From positions 186,001 through 250,000 of the forward strand of contig NZ_FOBX01000007.1 in NCBI RefSeq assembly GCF_900109945.1: a stretch of 64,000 nucleotides of DNA, in the 5' to 3' direction. Below, one piece after another: positions 56,419 through 64,000 of this stretch. The first letter of the stretch is position 1, and each line of letters opens with the position of its first letter. The position numbers were made by a program, and so were the translations under genes. The DNA comes from Bradyrhizobium sp. OK095. Its GTDB lineage: Bacteria; Pseudomonadota; Alphaproteobacteria; Rhizobiales; Xanthobacteraceae. The notes beneath the pieces are model-generated. The model saw only the letters and a program-made list of their open reading frames with translations, searched no databases and was not told the DNA's origin.

Positions 56419-56805
56419 TTATTGCGAGCGCGGCACCTGCGGACCGCTCGGAGCCGGCGCCTGCTGCTGCTCGTCGGCCTTCTTCAGCGAATCCAGGATG
56501 CCGCCCGAAGTCGGCGGCGCGAGCGGCGATCCGCCGGCCGGCTGGCTCTGCGACGCCGGCGTGCCAATGATCGACGAGGGCGCGCGGTTGTACCCGGCGT
56601 GCCAGGACAGGAACAGGCTGGTCAGAAAGAAGCCGCCAGCGAGAATCGCGGTCGTCCGCGTCAACAGGTTCGCGGTGCCGCGGCTCGACATGAAGCCCGC
56701 GCCTCCGCCCATGCCGAGGCCGCCGCCTTCCGACTTCTGGAGCAGAACGGCGCCAATCATGATGGAGACGATCATGAGGTGAATGACGATGACAACAGTC
56801 TGCAT
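56419..56805 (-). CDS. secG: Preprotein translocase subunit SecG
   Basis: 128 residues. Two membrane helices (MQTVVIVIHLMIVSIMIGAVLLQ and TTAILAGGFFLTSLFLSWHAGY) joined by the conserved GGGLGMGGGAGFMSSRGTANLLTR loop; the C-terminal tail is Pro/Gln/Ser-rich, as in Rhizobiales. Part of SecYEG. Between tpiA and pyrG, its usual place. Confidence 0.96.
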   Translation of the reverse strand: MQTVVIVIHLMIVSIMIGAVLLQKSEGGGLGMGGGAGFMSSRGTANLLTRTTAILAGGFFLTSLFLSWHAGYNRAPSSIIGTPASQSQPAGGSPLAPPTSGGILDSLKKADEQQQAPAPSGPQVPRSQ

Positions 56806-56945
56806 AATGTCCTTCCGTCACAAGCCGACAGCGCCGAGACGGCGGCCGATCGCGCTTCGCGGGTTTTCCTGAAGTTGCGCGGTGTTACACGATCGGAAAC
56901 GGCATTGCCACCCCCGATCGGGTCCCGATCGCGTTCAGACGTTAG

Positions 56946-57701
56946 CTAGGGGCAGCCTTTGGCAATCGCAAGGAAATCGGCCGCCTTCAGGCTGGCGCCG
57001 CCGATCAGCGCGCCGTTGACGTTCTTGACCGCCATCAGCTCGGCCGCGTTCGAGGGCTTCACCGAGCCGCCATAGAGGATCCGCATCTTCGCCCCATCAG
57101 CGCTAAACCGGGAGGTCAGGAACTCCCGGATAAAGCCATGAATTTGCTCGACATCCTGGGCCGTGGGGGTCAGGCCGGTGCCGATCGCCCAGACCGGCTC
57201 ATAGGCCACGACCAAATTCGCGGCGGTCGAGGCGTCCGGCAACGAGCCATCGAGCTGGCCGCGCAGGATATCCAGGGTCTGGCCGGCGTCGCGCTGGCCT
57301 TGGGTCTCGCCGACGCAGACGATCGCGAACACCCCGGCGCGCCAGGCGGCTTCGGCCTTCTGCCTGACAAGGGCATCGCTCTCGCCATGGTCGGCGCGGC
57401 GCTCGGAATGGCCAACGATGATGGCGGTCGCGCCGGCATCCGCCAGCATTTCGGCGGCGATATCGCCGGTATGGGCGCCGGAGGCCTTGGGGTGGCAATC
57501 CTGGGCCCCCACCGCAACCGTCTTGCCGCGCGCCTTGTCGGCGAAGGCCGCGACCAGGGTTACCGGCGGGCAGACCAGCAGATCGGCCTTGGCTGCCATT
57601 TCTGCCGCGCCATTGAGCATGGCGTCGAATTCGGCAGCCGAGCCCCTCAGCCCGTTCATTTTCCAGTTGCCGGCAATCAGCGGTCGGATGGCGTCGGTCA
57701 T
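56946..57701 (-). CDS. tpiA: Triosephosphate isomerase
   Basis: 251 residues. Lys in IAGNWKMNGLR, electrophilic His in IIVGHSERRADHGE, catalytic Glu in VVAYEPVWAIGTGLTPT, and the phosphate loop YGGSVKPSNAAELM. It interconverts glyceraldehyde-3-phosphate and dihydroxyacetone phosphate. First gene of the tpiA-secG-pyrG backbone and divergent from the PpiD-type gene. Confidence 0.98.
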   Translation of the reverse strand: MTDAIRPLIAGNWKMNGLRGSAAEFDAMLNGAAEMAAKADLLVCPPVTLVAAFADKARGKTVAVGAQDCHPKASGAHTGDIAAEMLADAGATAIIVGHSERRADHGESDALVRQKAEAAWRAGVFAIVCVGETQGQRDAGQTLDILRGQLDGSLPDASTAANLVVAYEPVWAIGTGLTPTAQDVEQIHGFIREFLTSRFSADGAKMRILYGGSVKPSNAAELMAVKNVNGALIGGASLKAADFLAIAKGCP

Positions 57702-57972
57702 GTCAATTTCCCGCAGAATGAGGTTTTGTGCAGCGCTAGCAGAGCTGCCGCGGCAGTTCCAGATTCTTGTTTTGACGCGTTTTCTTGACGCGAACCGGGG
57801 TCCACTCCGCTGGAAAACGCTTTGGGGCTTTTAACCGCAGAACCGGCGACCTGCCTGACCTGAGGTTGCGGGGGGAAAGCCGCCACTTTATGATGGCATA
57901 TCAATTTGGTGACGCGCGGAATCTGCATTAAGACGCGCTCCCGTTCCCCTCCTGCCAGACAAGTTGGACCAA

Positions 57973-59871
57973 ATGCTTCGAGGAATGCGCAAGGCCTCAT
58001 CAAACTGGGTCGGCAAGACCATCATGGCCATCGTGATGGGCGTGTTGATCATCAGTTTCGGCGTTTGGGGCATCGCCGACATCTTCAAGGGCTTTGGGCA
58101 GTCCACCGTCGCCAAGGTCGGCGGCACCGAGATTTCGCTGAACGAGTTCCGTCAGATCTACACCGACCGCCTGCAACAGATCAGCCGCCAGGTCGGCCGT
58201 CCGCTGACGCCTGACCAGGCGCGCGCCTTCGGCCTCGACCGTCAGGTGCTCCAGCAGACCATCGCGGAAGCCGCCCTCGACGAAGAGGCACGCCGGCTCG
58301 GGCTCGGTCAGTCCGACGACCAGATCCGCCAGTTCATCATGAACGACCCCAACTTCAAGGGCGTCAATGGCAGCTTCGATCCGAACCGCTTCCAGGCTGT
58401 GATTCGCAACTTCGGCTACACCGAGCAGCGCTACGTCGCCGACCAGCGCAAGGTGTCGCTGCGCCGGCAGATCACCGGCACGATCGGCGCCGGCCTTGAG
58501 CCGCCGAAGGCGTTGCTCGACGTGCTGACGCGTTTCCAGAACGAGCAGCGCGCGATCGAATTCGTCAGGCTCGACGCAGCCCAGGCCGGCACCATCGAGG
58601 CGCCCTCGCCTGAGGCGCTCGCCGCCTATTTCGAGGATCACAAAGTCCAGTTCCGCGCGCCCGAATATCGCAAGATCGCCTTCGCCGTGATCTCGCCGGA
58701 AGAAATCGGCAAATGGAGCGAGGTCTCCGACGAGGACGCTAAGAAACTGTTCGAGCAGCGCAAGGACCGGCTCGGCACGCCGGAGAAGCGCCAGATCCAG
58801 CAGCTCGTGTTCCCCAATGAGGCTGAGGCCAAGGCGGCACGCGAGCGCCTCGCCGGCGGGACCTCGTTCGAGGACCTCGGTAAGGAGCGCGGGCTCAGCG
58901 CCTCCGAAGTCGACCTCGGGCTCGTGGCCAAATCCTCGCTCGACGCCGCGGTCGGAAATGTCGCCTTCGCGCTTCCCGCAGGCGAGATCAGCCAGCCGAT
59001 CCAGGGCGGCATCGGCACATCCATCGTCAAGGTCGGCAAGATCGAGCCGGGCAATGAGGCGAACTACGCCAGCGTTGCCGGCGACCTCAAGCGCGAGATC
59101 GCCACCGAGCGCGCGCGCATCAAGGTCGCCGATCTCCGCGACAAGATGGAAGACGAGCGCGGCGGCGGCGCCAGCGTGATCGACGCAGCGCAAAAGCTCG
59201 GCCTCGCCGCCGTCACCATCGACGCCGTCGATCGCTCCGGCCGCGCCCCGAACGGCCAGCCGATCCCCAGCATCCCGCAGGGCCTCGAATTGGTATCGCA
59301 GGCTTTCAACACCGATGTCGGCGTCGACAACGACGCGATCTCGTTCAAGGGCGGCTATGTCTGGTACGATGTGCTCGCCATCACGCCCTCGCGCGACCGC
59401 AATCTCGACGAGGTCCGCGACCAGGTCGAGGCGCGCTGGCGCCAGGACCAGATCGCGACCAAGCTGAAGACCAAGGCGACCGAGATGGCGCAGAAGCTCG
59501 GAGCAGGCGGCAAGCTCGCCGATGAAGCCGCCGCGGTCGGCGCCAAGGTCGAGACCGCGACCGGCTTCAAGCGCGAGGATACGCCCGCCAGCGTGCCTGC
59601 CGCCGTTGTGGCGGCGGCCTTCCGCACTGCCAAGGACGGCGTCGGACAGACGCCGGTAACCGGCGGCACCGAAATGATCGTCTTCCGCGTCACCGACATC
59701 GTCGATCCCGCGGTCGACGCCGCCTCCGAAGCGGTCAAGAAGCTCAAGGGTACCCTCGACCAGGCGCAGACCGAGGAGCAGGTCGCCTCCTACGTCAACA
59801 AGCTTGAAGCCGACATCGGGACCACCATCAATCAGGCCGCCTTCGCGCAGGTGACGGGCGCGAACCAGTAA
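57973..59871 (+). CDS. PpiD-like membrane-anchored peptidyl-prolyl isomerase/foldase
   Basis: 632 residues from ATG 57973 (MLRGMRKASSNWVGK); a TTG three codons earlier is possible. One N-terminal membrane anchor (IMAIVMGVLIISFGVWGIADI), a SurA-N-like chaperone region with TLQQTIAEAALDEEARRLGLGQSDDQIRQFIMNDPNF, and a central parvulin domain (EKRQIQQLVFPNEAEAKAARERLAGGTSFEDLGKERGL...). It helps fold outer-membrane and periplasmic proteins at the Sec exit. It precedes trpD by 14 bp. Confidence 0.92.
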   Translation: MLRGMRKASSNWVGKTIMAIVMGVLIISFGVWGIADIFKGFGQSTVAKVGGTEISLNEFRQIYTDRLQQISRQVGRPLTPDQARAFGLDRQVLQQTIAEAALDEEARRLGLGQSDDQIRQFIMNDPNFKGVNGSFDPNRFQAVIRNFGYTEQRYVADQRKVSLRRQITGTIGAGLEPPKALLDVLTRFQNEQRAIEFVRLDAAQAGTIEAPSPEALAAYFEDHKVQFRAPEYRKIAFAVISPEEIGKWSEVSDEDAKKLFEQRKDRLGTPEKRQIQQLVFPNEAEAKAARERLAGGTSFEDLGKERGLSASEVDLGLVAKSSLDAAVGNVAFALPAGEISQPIQGGIGTSIVKVGKIEPGNEANYASVAGDLKREIATERARIKVADLRDKMEDERGGGASVIDAAQKLGLAAVTIDAVDRSGRAPNGQPIPSIPQGLELVSQAFNTDVGVDNDAISFKGGYVWYDVLAITPSRDRNLDEVRDQVEARWRQDQIATKLKTKATEMAQKLGAGGKLADEAAAVGAKVETATGFKREDTPASVPAAVVAAAFRTAKDGVGQTPVTGGTEMIVFRVTDIVDPAVDAASEAVKKLKGTLDQAQTEEQVASYVNKLEADIGTTINQAAFAQVTGANQ

Positions 59872-59885
59872 GTTGAAAGCACGCG

Positions 59886-60899
59886 ATGGACGACCTGAAA
59901 TCGATCATTGGAAAAGTGGCGACCGGCGCCAGCCTGTCGCGTGACGAAGCTGCGTCCGCCTTCGACGCCATGATGTCCGGCGAGGCCACGCCCTCGCAGA
60001 TGGGCGGCCTGCTGATGGCCCTGCGGGTACGCGGCGAGACCGTGGACGAGATCACCGGCGCGGTCACGGCGATGCGCTCGAAGATGCTGACCGTGGCGGC
60101 ACCGCCTGACGCCATCGACATCGTCGGCACCGGCGGCGACGGCTCCGGCTCGGTCAACGTCTCGACCTGCGCCTCCTTCATCGTCTCGGGCACCGGCCTG
60201 CCCGTGGCCAAGCACGGCAACCGCGCGCTGTCGTCGCGCTCGGGCGCCGCCGACGTGCTGGCCTCGCTCGGTGTGAAGATCGACCTCCGGCCGGAGCAGG
60301 TCGGCCGCTGCGTGCGCGAATGCGGGATCGGCTTCATGTTCGCCCCCGCCCACCATCCCGCCATGAAGAACGTCGGCCCGACCCGGGTCGAGCTTGCCAC
60401 CCGCACGATCTTCAACCTGCTCGGCCCCCTCTCCAATCCGGCCGGCGTGAAGCGGCAGATGGTCGGCGTATTCTCAAGGCAATGGGTGCAGCCGCTGGCG
60501 CAGGTGCTCAAGAACCTCGGCTCCGAATCCGCCTGGGTGGTGCACGGCTCCGATGGCCTCGACGAGATCACCCTGACCGGCCCGACTTTCGTATCCTCTC
60601 TCCACAATGGCGAGATCAAGAACTTCGAGATCACGCCGGAGGACGCGGGCCTGCCGCGCTGTGAGCCCGGCGCACTCAAGGGCGGCGACGCCGACTCCAA
60701 CGCGATCGCGCTCCTAAGCGTGCTCAACGGCAAGCCGAGCGCCTATCGCGACGTCGCGCTTGTCAACGCGGCCGCCGCCCTGATGGTGGCCGGCCGCGCC
60801 AAGGACCTTAGGGAAGGTGTTGCGATCGGCGCAAAGTCGCTCGACAGCGGTGCTGCCAGCGCGCGGCTCAAGCATCTGATTGCGATCTCCAACGCCTGA
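59886..60899 (+). CDS. trpD: Anthranilate phosphoribosyltransferase
   Basis: 337 residues. Phosphoribosyl pyrophosphate site IVGTGGDGSGSVNVSTCASF and KHGNRALSSRSGAADVLASLG, and the anthranilate region MFAPAHHPAMKNVGPTRVELATRTIFNLLGPLSNPA. It carries out the second step of tryptophan synthesis. It lies 14 bp downstream of the PpiD-type gene and 7 bp before trpC; trpE/G are not here. Confidence 0.97.
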   Translation: MDDLKSIIGKVATGASLSRDEAASAFDAMMSGEATPSQMGGLLMALRVRGETVDEITGAVTAMRSKMLTVAAPPDAIDIVGTGGDGSGSVNVSTCASFIVSGTGLPVAKHGNRALSSRSGAADVLASLGVKIDLRPEQVGRCVRECGIGFMFAPAHHPAMKNVGPTRVELATRTIFNLLGPLSNPAGVKRQMVGVFSRQWVQPLAQVLKNLGSESAWVVHGSDGLDEITLTGPTFVSSLHNGEIKNFEITPEDAGLPRCEPGALKGGDADSNAIALLSVLNGKPSAYRDVALVNAAAALMVAGRAKDLREGVAIGAKSLDSGAASARLKHLIAISNA

Positions 60900-60906
60900 G
60901 CCTGAC

Positions 60907-61725
60907 ATGTCGGACATCCTGACCAAGATCGAAGCCTATAAGCGCGAGGAGATTGCAGCCGCCAAGCGCGCGCAGCCGCTCTCCGCCGTCGAGGCCAAGG
61001 CCAAGGCTCAACCCGCGCCGCGCGGCTTCGTACGCGCGATCAAGGCCAAGCATGCCAATGGCGATTACGCGCTGATCGCCGAGGTCAAGAAGGCTTCGCC
61101 GTCAAAGGGGCTGATCCGCGCGGATTTCGATCCGCCACAGCTTGCCATGGCCTATGAGGCCGGCGGCGCCGCCTGCCTCTCGGTGTTGACGGACACACCC
61201 TCGTTTCAGGGCCATCTCGACTTCATGGTGGCCGCGCGCGCGGCCACCTCACTGCCGGTGCTGCGCAAGGATTTTCTGTTCGACACCTATCAGGTGGTCG
61301 AGGCACGCGCGCATGGCGCCGATTGCATCCTGATCATCATGGATGCGCTCGACGATGCCACCGCCAGCGATCTGGAAGACGCTGCCATCGCCTATGGCAT
61401 GGATGTGCTGATCGAGATCCACGACCGTGCCGAGCTCGATCGCGCACTAAAACTGCGCTCGCCGATGATCGGCGTCAACAACCGCAATTTGCGCAGCTTC
61501 GAGACCACGCTTGCGACCAGCGAAGCGCTGGCGCCGCTGATCCCAAGCGAGCGGCTGATGGTCGGCGAGAGCGGCATCTTCACGCCCGCGGATATCGCCC
61601 GGCTCGAGCGCGTCGGCATGTCGACCTTCCTGGTCGGCGAGAGCCTGATGCGGCAGGCCGACGTCACTGCCGCCACACGCACGCTGCTTGCACGCGAGAC
61701 TACGCGCCCCGCAGGCACGCGCTGA
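60907..61725 (+). CDS. trpC: Indole-3-glycerol-phosphate synthase
   Basis: 272 residues, starting MSDILTKIEAYKREEIAAAKR. Catalytic Lys and Glu in LIAEVKKASPSKGLIR and the loops LRKDFLFDTYQV, IGVNNRNLRSF and VGESGIFTPADIARL. It closes the indole ring in tryptophan synthesis. The TGA overlaps the moaC ATG (TGATG). Confidence 0.97.
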   Translation: MSDILTKIEAYKREEIAAAKRAQPLSAVEAKAKAQPAPRGFVRAIKAKHANGDYALIAEVKKASPSKGLIRADFDPPQLAMAYEAGGAACLSVLTDTPSFQGHLDFMVAARAATSLPVLRKDFLFDTYQVVEARAHGADCILIIMDALDDATASDLEDAAIAYGMDVLIEIHDRAELDRALKLRSPMIGVNNRNLRSFETTLATSEALAPLIPSERLMVGESGIFTPADIARLERVGMSTFLVGESLMRQADVTAATRTLLARETTRPAGTR

Positions 61726-62237
61726 TGGCGCGTAAGCCCGCAAAAGCCAAACCGGCCAAGGCCGGCCCTGCCCTCACCCATATCGGCGCCTCCGGCGAGG
61801 CGCGAATGGTGGACGTCTCGGACAAGGCGGCGACCGAACGGCTTGCGGTCGCGGAAGGCCGCGTCGTCATGACCAGGGCGACGCTCGATCTGATCGTCTC
61901 GGGCAATGCCAAGAAGGGCGACGTGCTCGGCACCGCACGCATCGCCGGCATCATGGCCGCCAAACGCACCTCCGAGCTGATCCCGCTCTGTCATCCCCTC
62001 GCGCTGTCGAAGGTCACGGTGGACATCGAGCCCGACACCAAGCTGCCGGGCTGCCTGGTCCGGGCCAGCGTGAAGGTCACGGGCCCGACCGGCGTCGAGA
62101 TGGAGGCGCTGACCGCGGTGTCGGTCGCCTGCCTCACCATCTACGACATGATCAAGGCAGTCGAACGCGGCGTGCGCATCGAGGGCATCCATCTCGTCGA
62201 GAAGCTCGGCGGCAAGTCCGGCCATTACCGCGCCTGA
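61725..62237 (+). CDS. moaC: Cyclic pyranopterin monophosphate synthase
   Basis: 170 residues. Family motifs MVDVSDKAATERLAVAEGRV, LIPLCHPLALSKVTVDIE and MEALTAVSVACLTIYDMIKAVERGV; a basic N-terminal tail (MARKPAKAKPAKAGPALTH) is longer than in E. coli. Converts the MoaA product to cPMP in molybdenum cofactor synthesis. Translationally coupled to trpC, a common arrangement in alphaproteobacteria, where moeA often follows; here moeA is absent. Confidence 0.97.
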   Translation: MARKPAKAKPAKAGPALTHIGASGEARMVDVSDKAATERLAVAEGRVVMTRATLDLIVSGNAKKGDVLGTARIAGIMAAKRTSELIPLCHPLALSKVTVDIEPDTKLPGCLVRASVKVTGPTGVEMEALTAVSVACLTIYDMIKAVERGVRIEGIHLVEKLGGKSGHYRA

Positions 62238-62243
62238 TCGCGG

Positions 62244-62408
62244 CTACTTCAGTGACGTGCTGATCGATCCGAATTTCAGCTTCAGCGTCGAGCCGAGATT
62301 GTTGACGACGGCGATGATCGCAAGCGCGATGCCGGCGGCGATCAGGCCGTATTCGATCGCGGTCGCACCGGATTCGTCGGCAATGAAATTTTTCAAAACG
62401 TCTTTCAT
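62244..62408 (-). CDS. Flp/Fap-type pilin
   Basis: 54 residues: MKDVLKNFIADESGATAIEYGLIAAGIALAI, with the Glu-Tyr motif of class IVb pilins after the Gly/Ala prepilin cleavage site. No tad/cpa assembly genes are in the window, so it depends on a cluster elsewhere or is one of several pilin copies. Convergent with moaC by 6 bp; the promoter should lie in the following gap. Confidence 0.93.
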   Translation of the reverse strand: MKDVLKNFIADESGATAIEYGLIAAGIALAIIAVVNNLGSTLKLKFGSISTSLK

Positions 62409-62720
62409 GATCGTATCCTCACTGTATCGTCGGCAGGCTTGTTCGCAAATCACGTGCCAATGCGAGCTTGAGGATCACCAGCATGTTAGATGGTTAAGCC
62501 TTGGTTGATCATCGCAAGGCCGGCAGCAATTGACCGGCATCGCGGAGGCCTTGCGGCAATTCCTGCACGGCTTGCATCCCGCGGATGGATTGCTTTTGTG
62601 TGCCGCCATTCATGTCGCATTAACTGCGCTTGCTAACTTCGCCTCCACATCGTTCCCGTAAACCGACGGATGTTTTGAGGATCAAGAATTGATCCTGGCG
62701 TGTGCGCAGTAACGATCGAC
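62409..62720. other. Divergent promoter region of pilin and sensor genes
   Basis: 312 bp between the pilin and the dCache sensor. It is AT-richer than its surroundings (for example GATGGTTAAGCCTTGGTTGATC at 62490-62511, near a CtrA-like TTAA-N7-TTGA with one mismatch, and GTCGCATTAACTGCG near 62613). No gene, RNA or repeat is evident. Confidence 0.5.
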
Positions 62721-64000
62721 ATGAAGACGAAATACGTCAGTCGCCTGTTTGACCAGGCCTTCGTGCGCAGCGGACCGATCCGCTGGCTGGTCGTGGGCGG
62801 CACGCTCCTGATCGCCGCGATCGCCGTCGGTGCGGTCCTGATGGCGCAGAACTTCCGCGAGCGCGCGCTACGCAACTCCGGCCGCGAGCTGGAAAACACC
62901 GTGCTGATGCTCGCCCATCATTTCGATCAGCAATTGCAGGATTTCGCGGTCATCCAGAAGGACTTCGTCGACCACGTTCGCGCCATCGGCATCAATAGCG
63001 CGGAAGACTATCGCAAGCGCCTCTCCGGCCAGGACATCCACCGGCTGCTGCGCTCGAAGATCGAGGCGCTCCCCTATATGGGCGGCGTCAACGTCATCGA
63101 TGCCGACGGCAATCTGATCAACTCGTCGACGGCGTGGCCGGCTCCGAAGGTCAACCTCGCCGATCGCGCCTATTTCCGCACCTTCCGATACGACCCCAAC
63201 GCGCCCGACATCCTGGTCGAGCCGCTGCACAGCCGCATCTCCGGGGCATGGACCATCCTGATCGTCCGCAAGATCGTCGGCCCGAACGGCGAATTCATGG
63301 GCGTGGTCGGACGCGGCATCGAGCCGGCCAATTTCGAGAAATTCTTCGAGTCGGTCGTGCTCGGCGAAGGCGCGACGATCTCGATGCTGCATCGGGACGG
63401 CACGCTGCTGGCCCGCTACCCCCACTCCGAAGACTTGATGGGGCGGAATTTCAAGACCGGCCCGTTCGCGCAGCAGCGGGTCTTCGGGCTCGACCATTTC
63501 GCCGGACGCTTCATGAGCCCGGTCGACGGCGAGGACCGGTTGATCTCCTCGCACGCCCTGCCCCACTTCCCGATCCTGATGATGGCCACCGCGACGCGCG
63601 CGGCGGCCCTGACGGACTGGCGCGAGCAGATCGTCATCCTGATCTCGGTCGCCGCCTCGTCCGCGCTCGCCATCGCCGGCGTGCTGATCGCGATCGTGCG
63701 CAAGCTTCTGGAGCAGCATCGCCTCTCGCGGGAGCGGCTGACGCTGGAAAAGCTACGCCTGGACCGCGCCGTCAACAACATGACCCAGGGCCTGTTGCTG
63801 TTCGACGCCGAGCGGCGGCTCGTCGTGTGCAACCAGCGCTATATCGAGATGTACGGCCTGTCGCCCGAGGTGGTGAAGCCCGGCTCCAGCTTCCGCGACA
63901 TCATCGCCCATCGCAAGGCGACCGGCTCGTTCACCGGCGACGTCGACGACTATGTTGGGCGCGTGCTGCGCGACATCCATGCGCGCAACTCCATGGTGGT
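62721..64000 (+). CDS. dCache/PAS sensor protein, C-terminus beyond window
   Basis: 426 codons seen. One helix (about 20-43), a large periplasmic double-Cache sensor (about 60-295, with MGGVNVIDADGNLINSS and ADRAYFRTFRYDPNAPDILVEPLHSR), a second helix (about 310-330), and a PAS domain with MTQGLLLFDAERRLVVCNQRYIEMYGL. In Rhizobiales this layout usually continues into GGDEF and EAL domains; a kinase is also possible. The output domain lies outside the window, so c-di-GMP function is only inferred. Confidence 0.85.
   Translation, partial: MKTKYVSRLFDQAFVRSGPIRWLVVGGTLLIAAIAVGAVLMAQNFRERALRNSGRELENTVLMLAHHFDQQLQDFAVIQKDFVDHVRAIGINSAEDYRKRLSGQDIHRLLRSKIEALPYMGGVNVIDADGNLINSSTAWPAPKVNLADRAYFRTFRYDPNAPDILVEPLHSRISGAWTILIVRKIVGPNGEFMGVVGRGIEPANFEKFFESVVLGEGATISMLHRDGTLLARYPHSEDLMGRNFKTGPFAQQRVFGLDHFAGRFMSPVDGEDRLISSHALPHFPILMMATATRAAALTDWREQIVILISVAASSALAIAGVLIAIVRKLLEQHRLSRERLTLEKLRLDRAVNNMTQGLLLFDAERRLVVCNQRYIEMYGLSPEVVKPGSSFRDIIAHRKATGSFTGDVDDYVGRVLRDIHARNSMV

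Overview
The window is about 64 kb of GC-rich chromosomal DNA from an alphaproteobacterium of the Rhizobiales, most likely Bradyrhizobium or a close relative. This is inferred from the gene order, the protein sequences and several kinds of intergenic palindromic repeat that I recognise from that group. It holds about 55 protein genes packed on both strands. I found no rRNA, tRNA, CRISPR array, prophage or intact insertion sequence.

The backbone is housekeeping. On the minus strand, read in the direction of transcription, lie tpiA, secG, pyrG, kdsA, eno, an ftsB-like gene, pdhA, pdhB, pdhC and lpdA. This is the familiar alphaproteobacterial order, but opened up by insertions. Between pyrG and kdsA sit a DUF3857/transglutaminase protein, an ArsR regulator divergent from a RidA-NTF2 fusion, a two-component/phospholipid methyltransferase operon and a NIPSNAP gene. 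Between eno and the ftsB-like gene sit an MDR reductase, a divergent AraC/SDR pair, a Tat-exported metallo-beta-lactamase-fold protein and an FMN reductase. Between the ftsB-like gene and pdhA sit an AcoR-like regulator without its ATPase domain, an aldehyde dehydrogenase and a glycerophosphodiester phosphodiesterase. The pdh operon itself carries two extra genes between pdhB and pdhC: a DUF5076 protein and a deaminase resembling yeast cytosine deaminase.

The left end (1-9.2 kb) has argS (cut by the window edge), dgt, erpA, a hybrid histidine kinase, xthA, a Sel1/TPR exported protein and ilvD. The stretch 9.5-16.1 kb is the most accessory part: a MerR regulator facing a MerT-like membrane protein across a textbook MerR operator, small membrane and zinc-ribbon proteins, cytochrome b561 preceded by a 26-codon remnant of a fumarylacetoacetate-hydrolase-type gene, a cysteine-rich lipoprotein, and a cobalamin riboswitch upstream of a TonB-dependent receptor. 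An adenylate-cyclase-type receptor, a soluble lytic transglycosylase, an orphan TctC-type binding protein and threonine synthase follow. The right end (58-64 kb) has a PpiD-type foldase, trpD-trpC-moaC, an orphan Flp pilin, and the start of a dCache/PAS sensor that runs off the window.

I see no large unknown system such as a phage-defence island or biosynthetic cluster. The points most worth a second look are small: the MerR/MerT-like unit, the riboswitch-controlled receptor with an unclear start, the ATPase-less AcoR-like regulator with a perfect dyad upstream of its presumed target, the deaminase inside the pyruvate dehydrogenase operon, the RidA-NTF2 fusion with its ArsR partner, and the gene remnant coupled to cytochrome b561.
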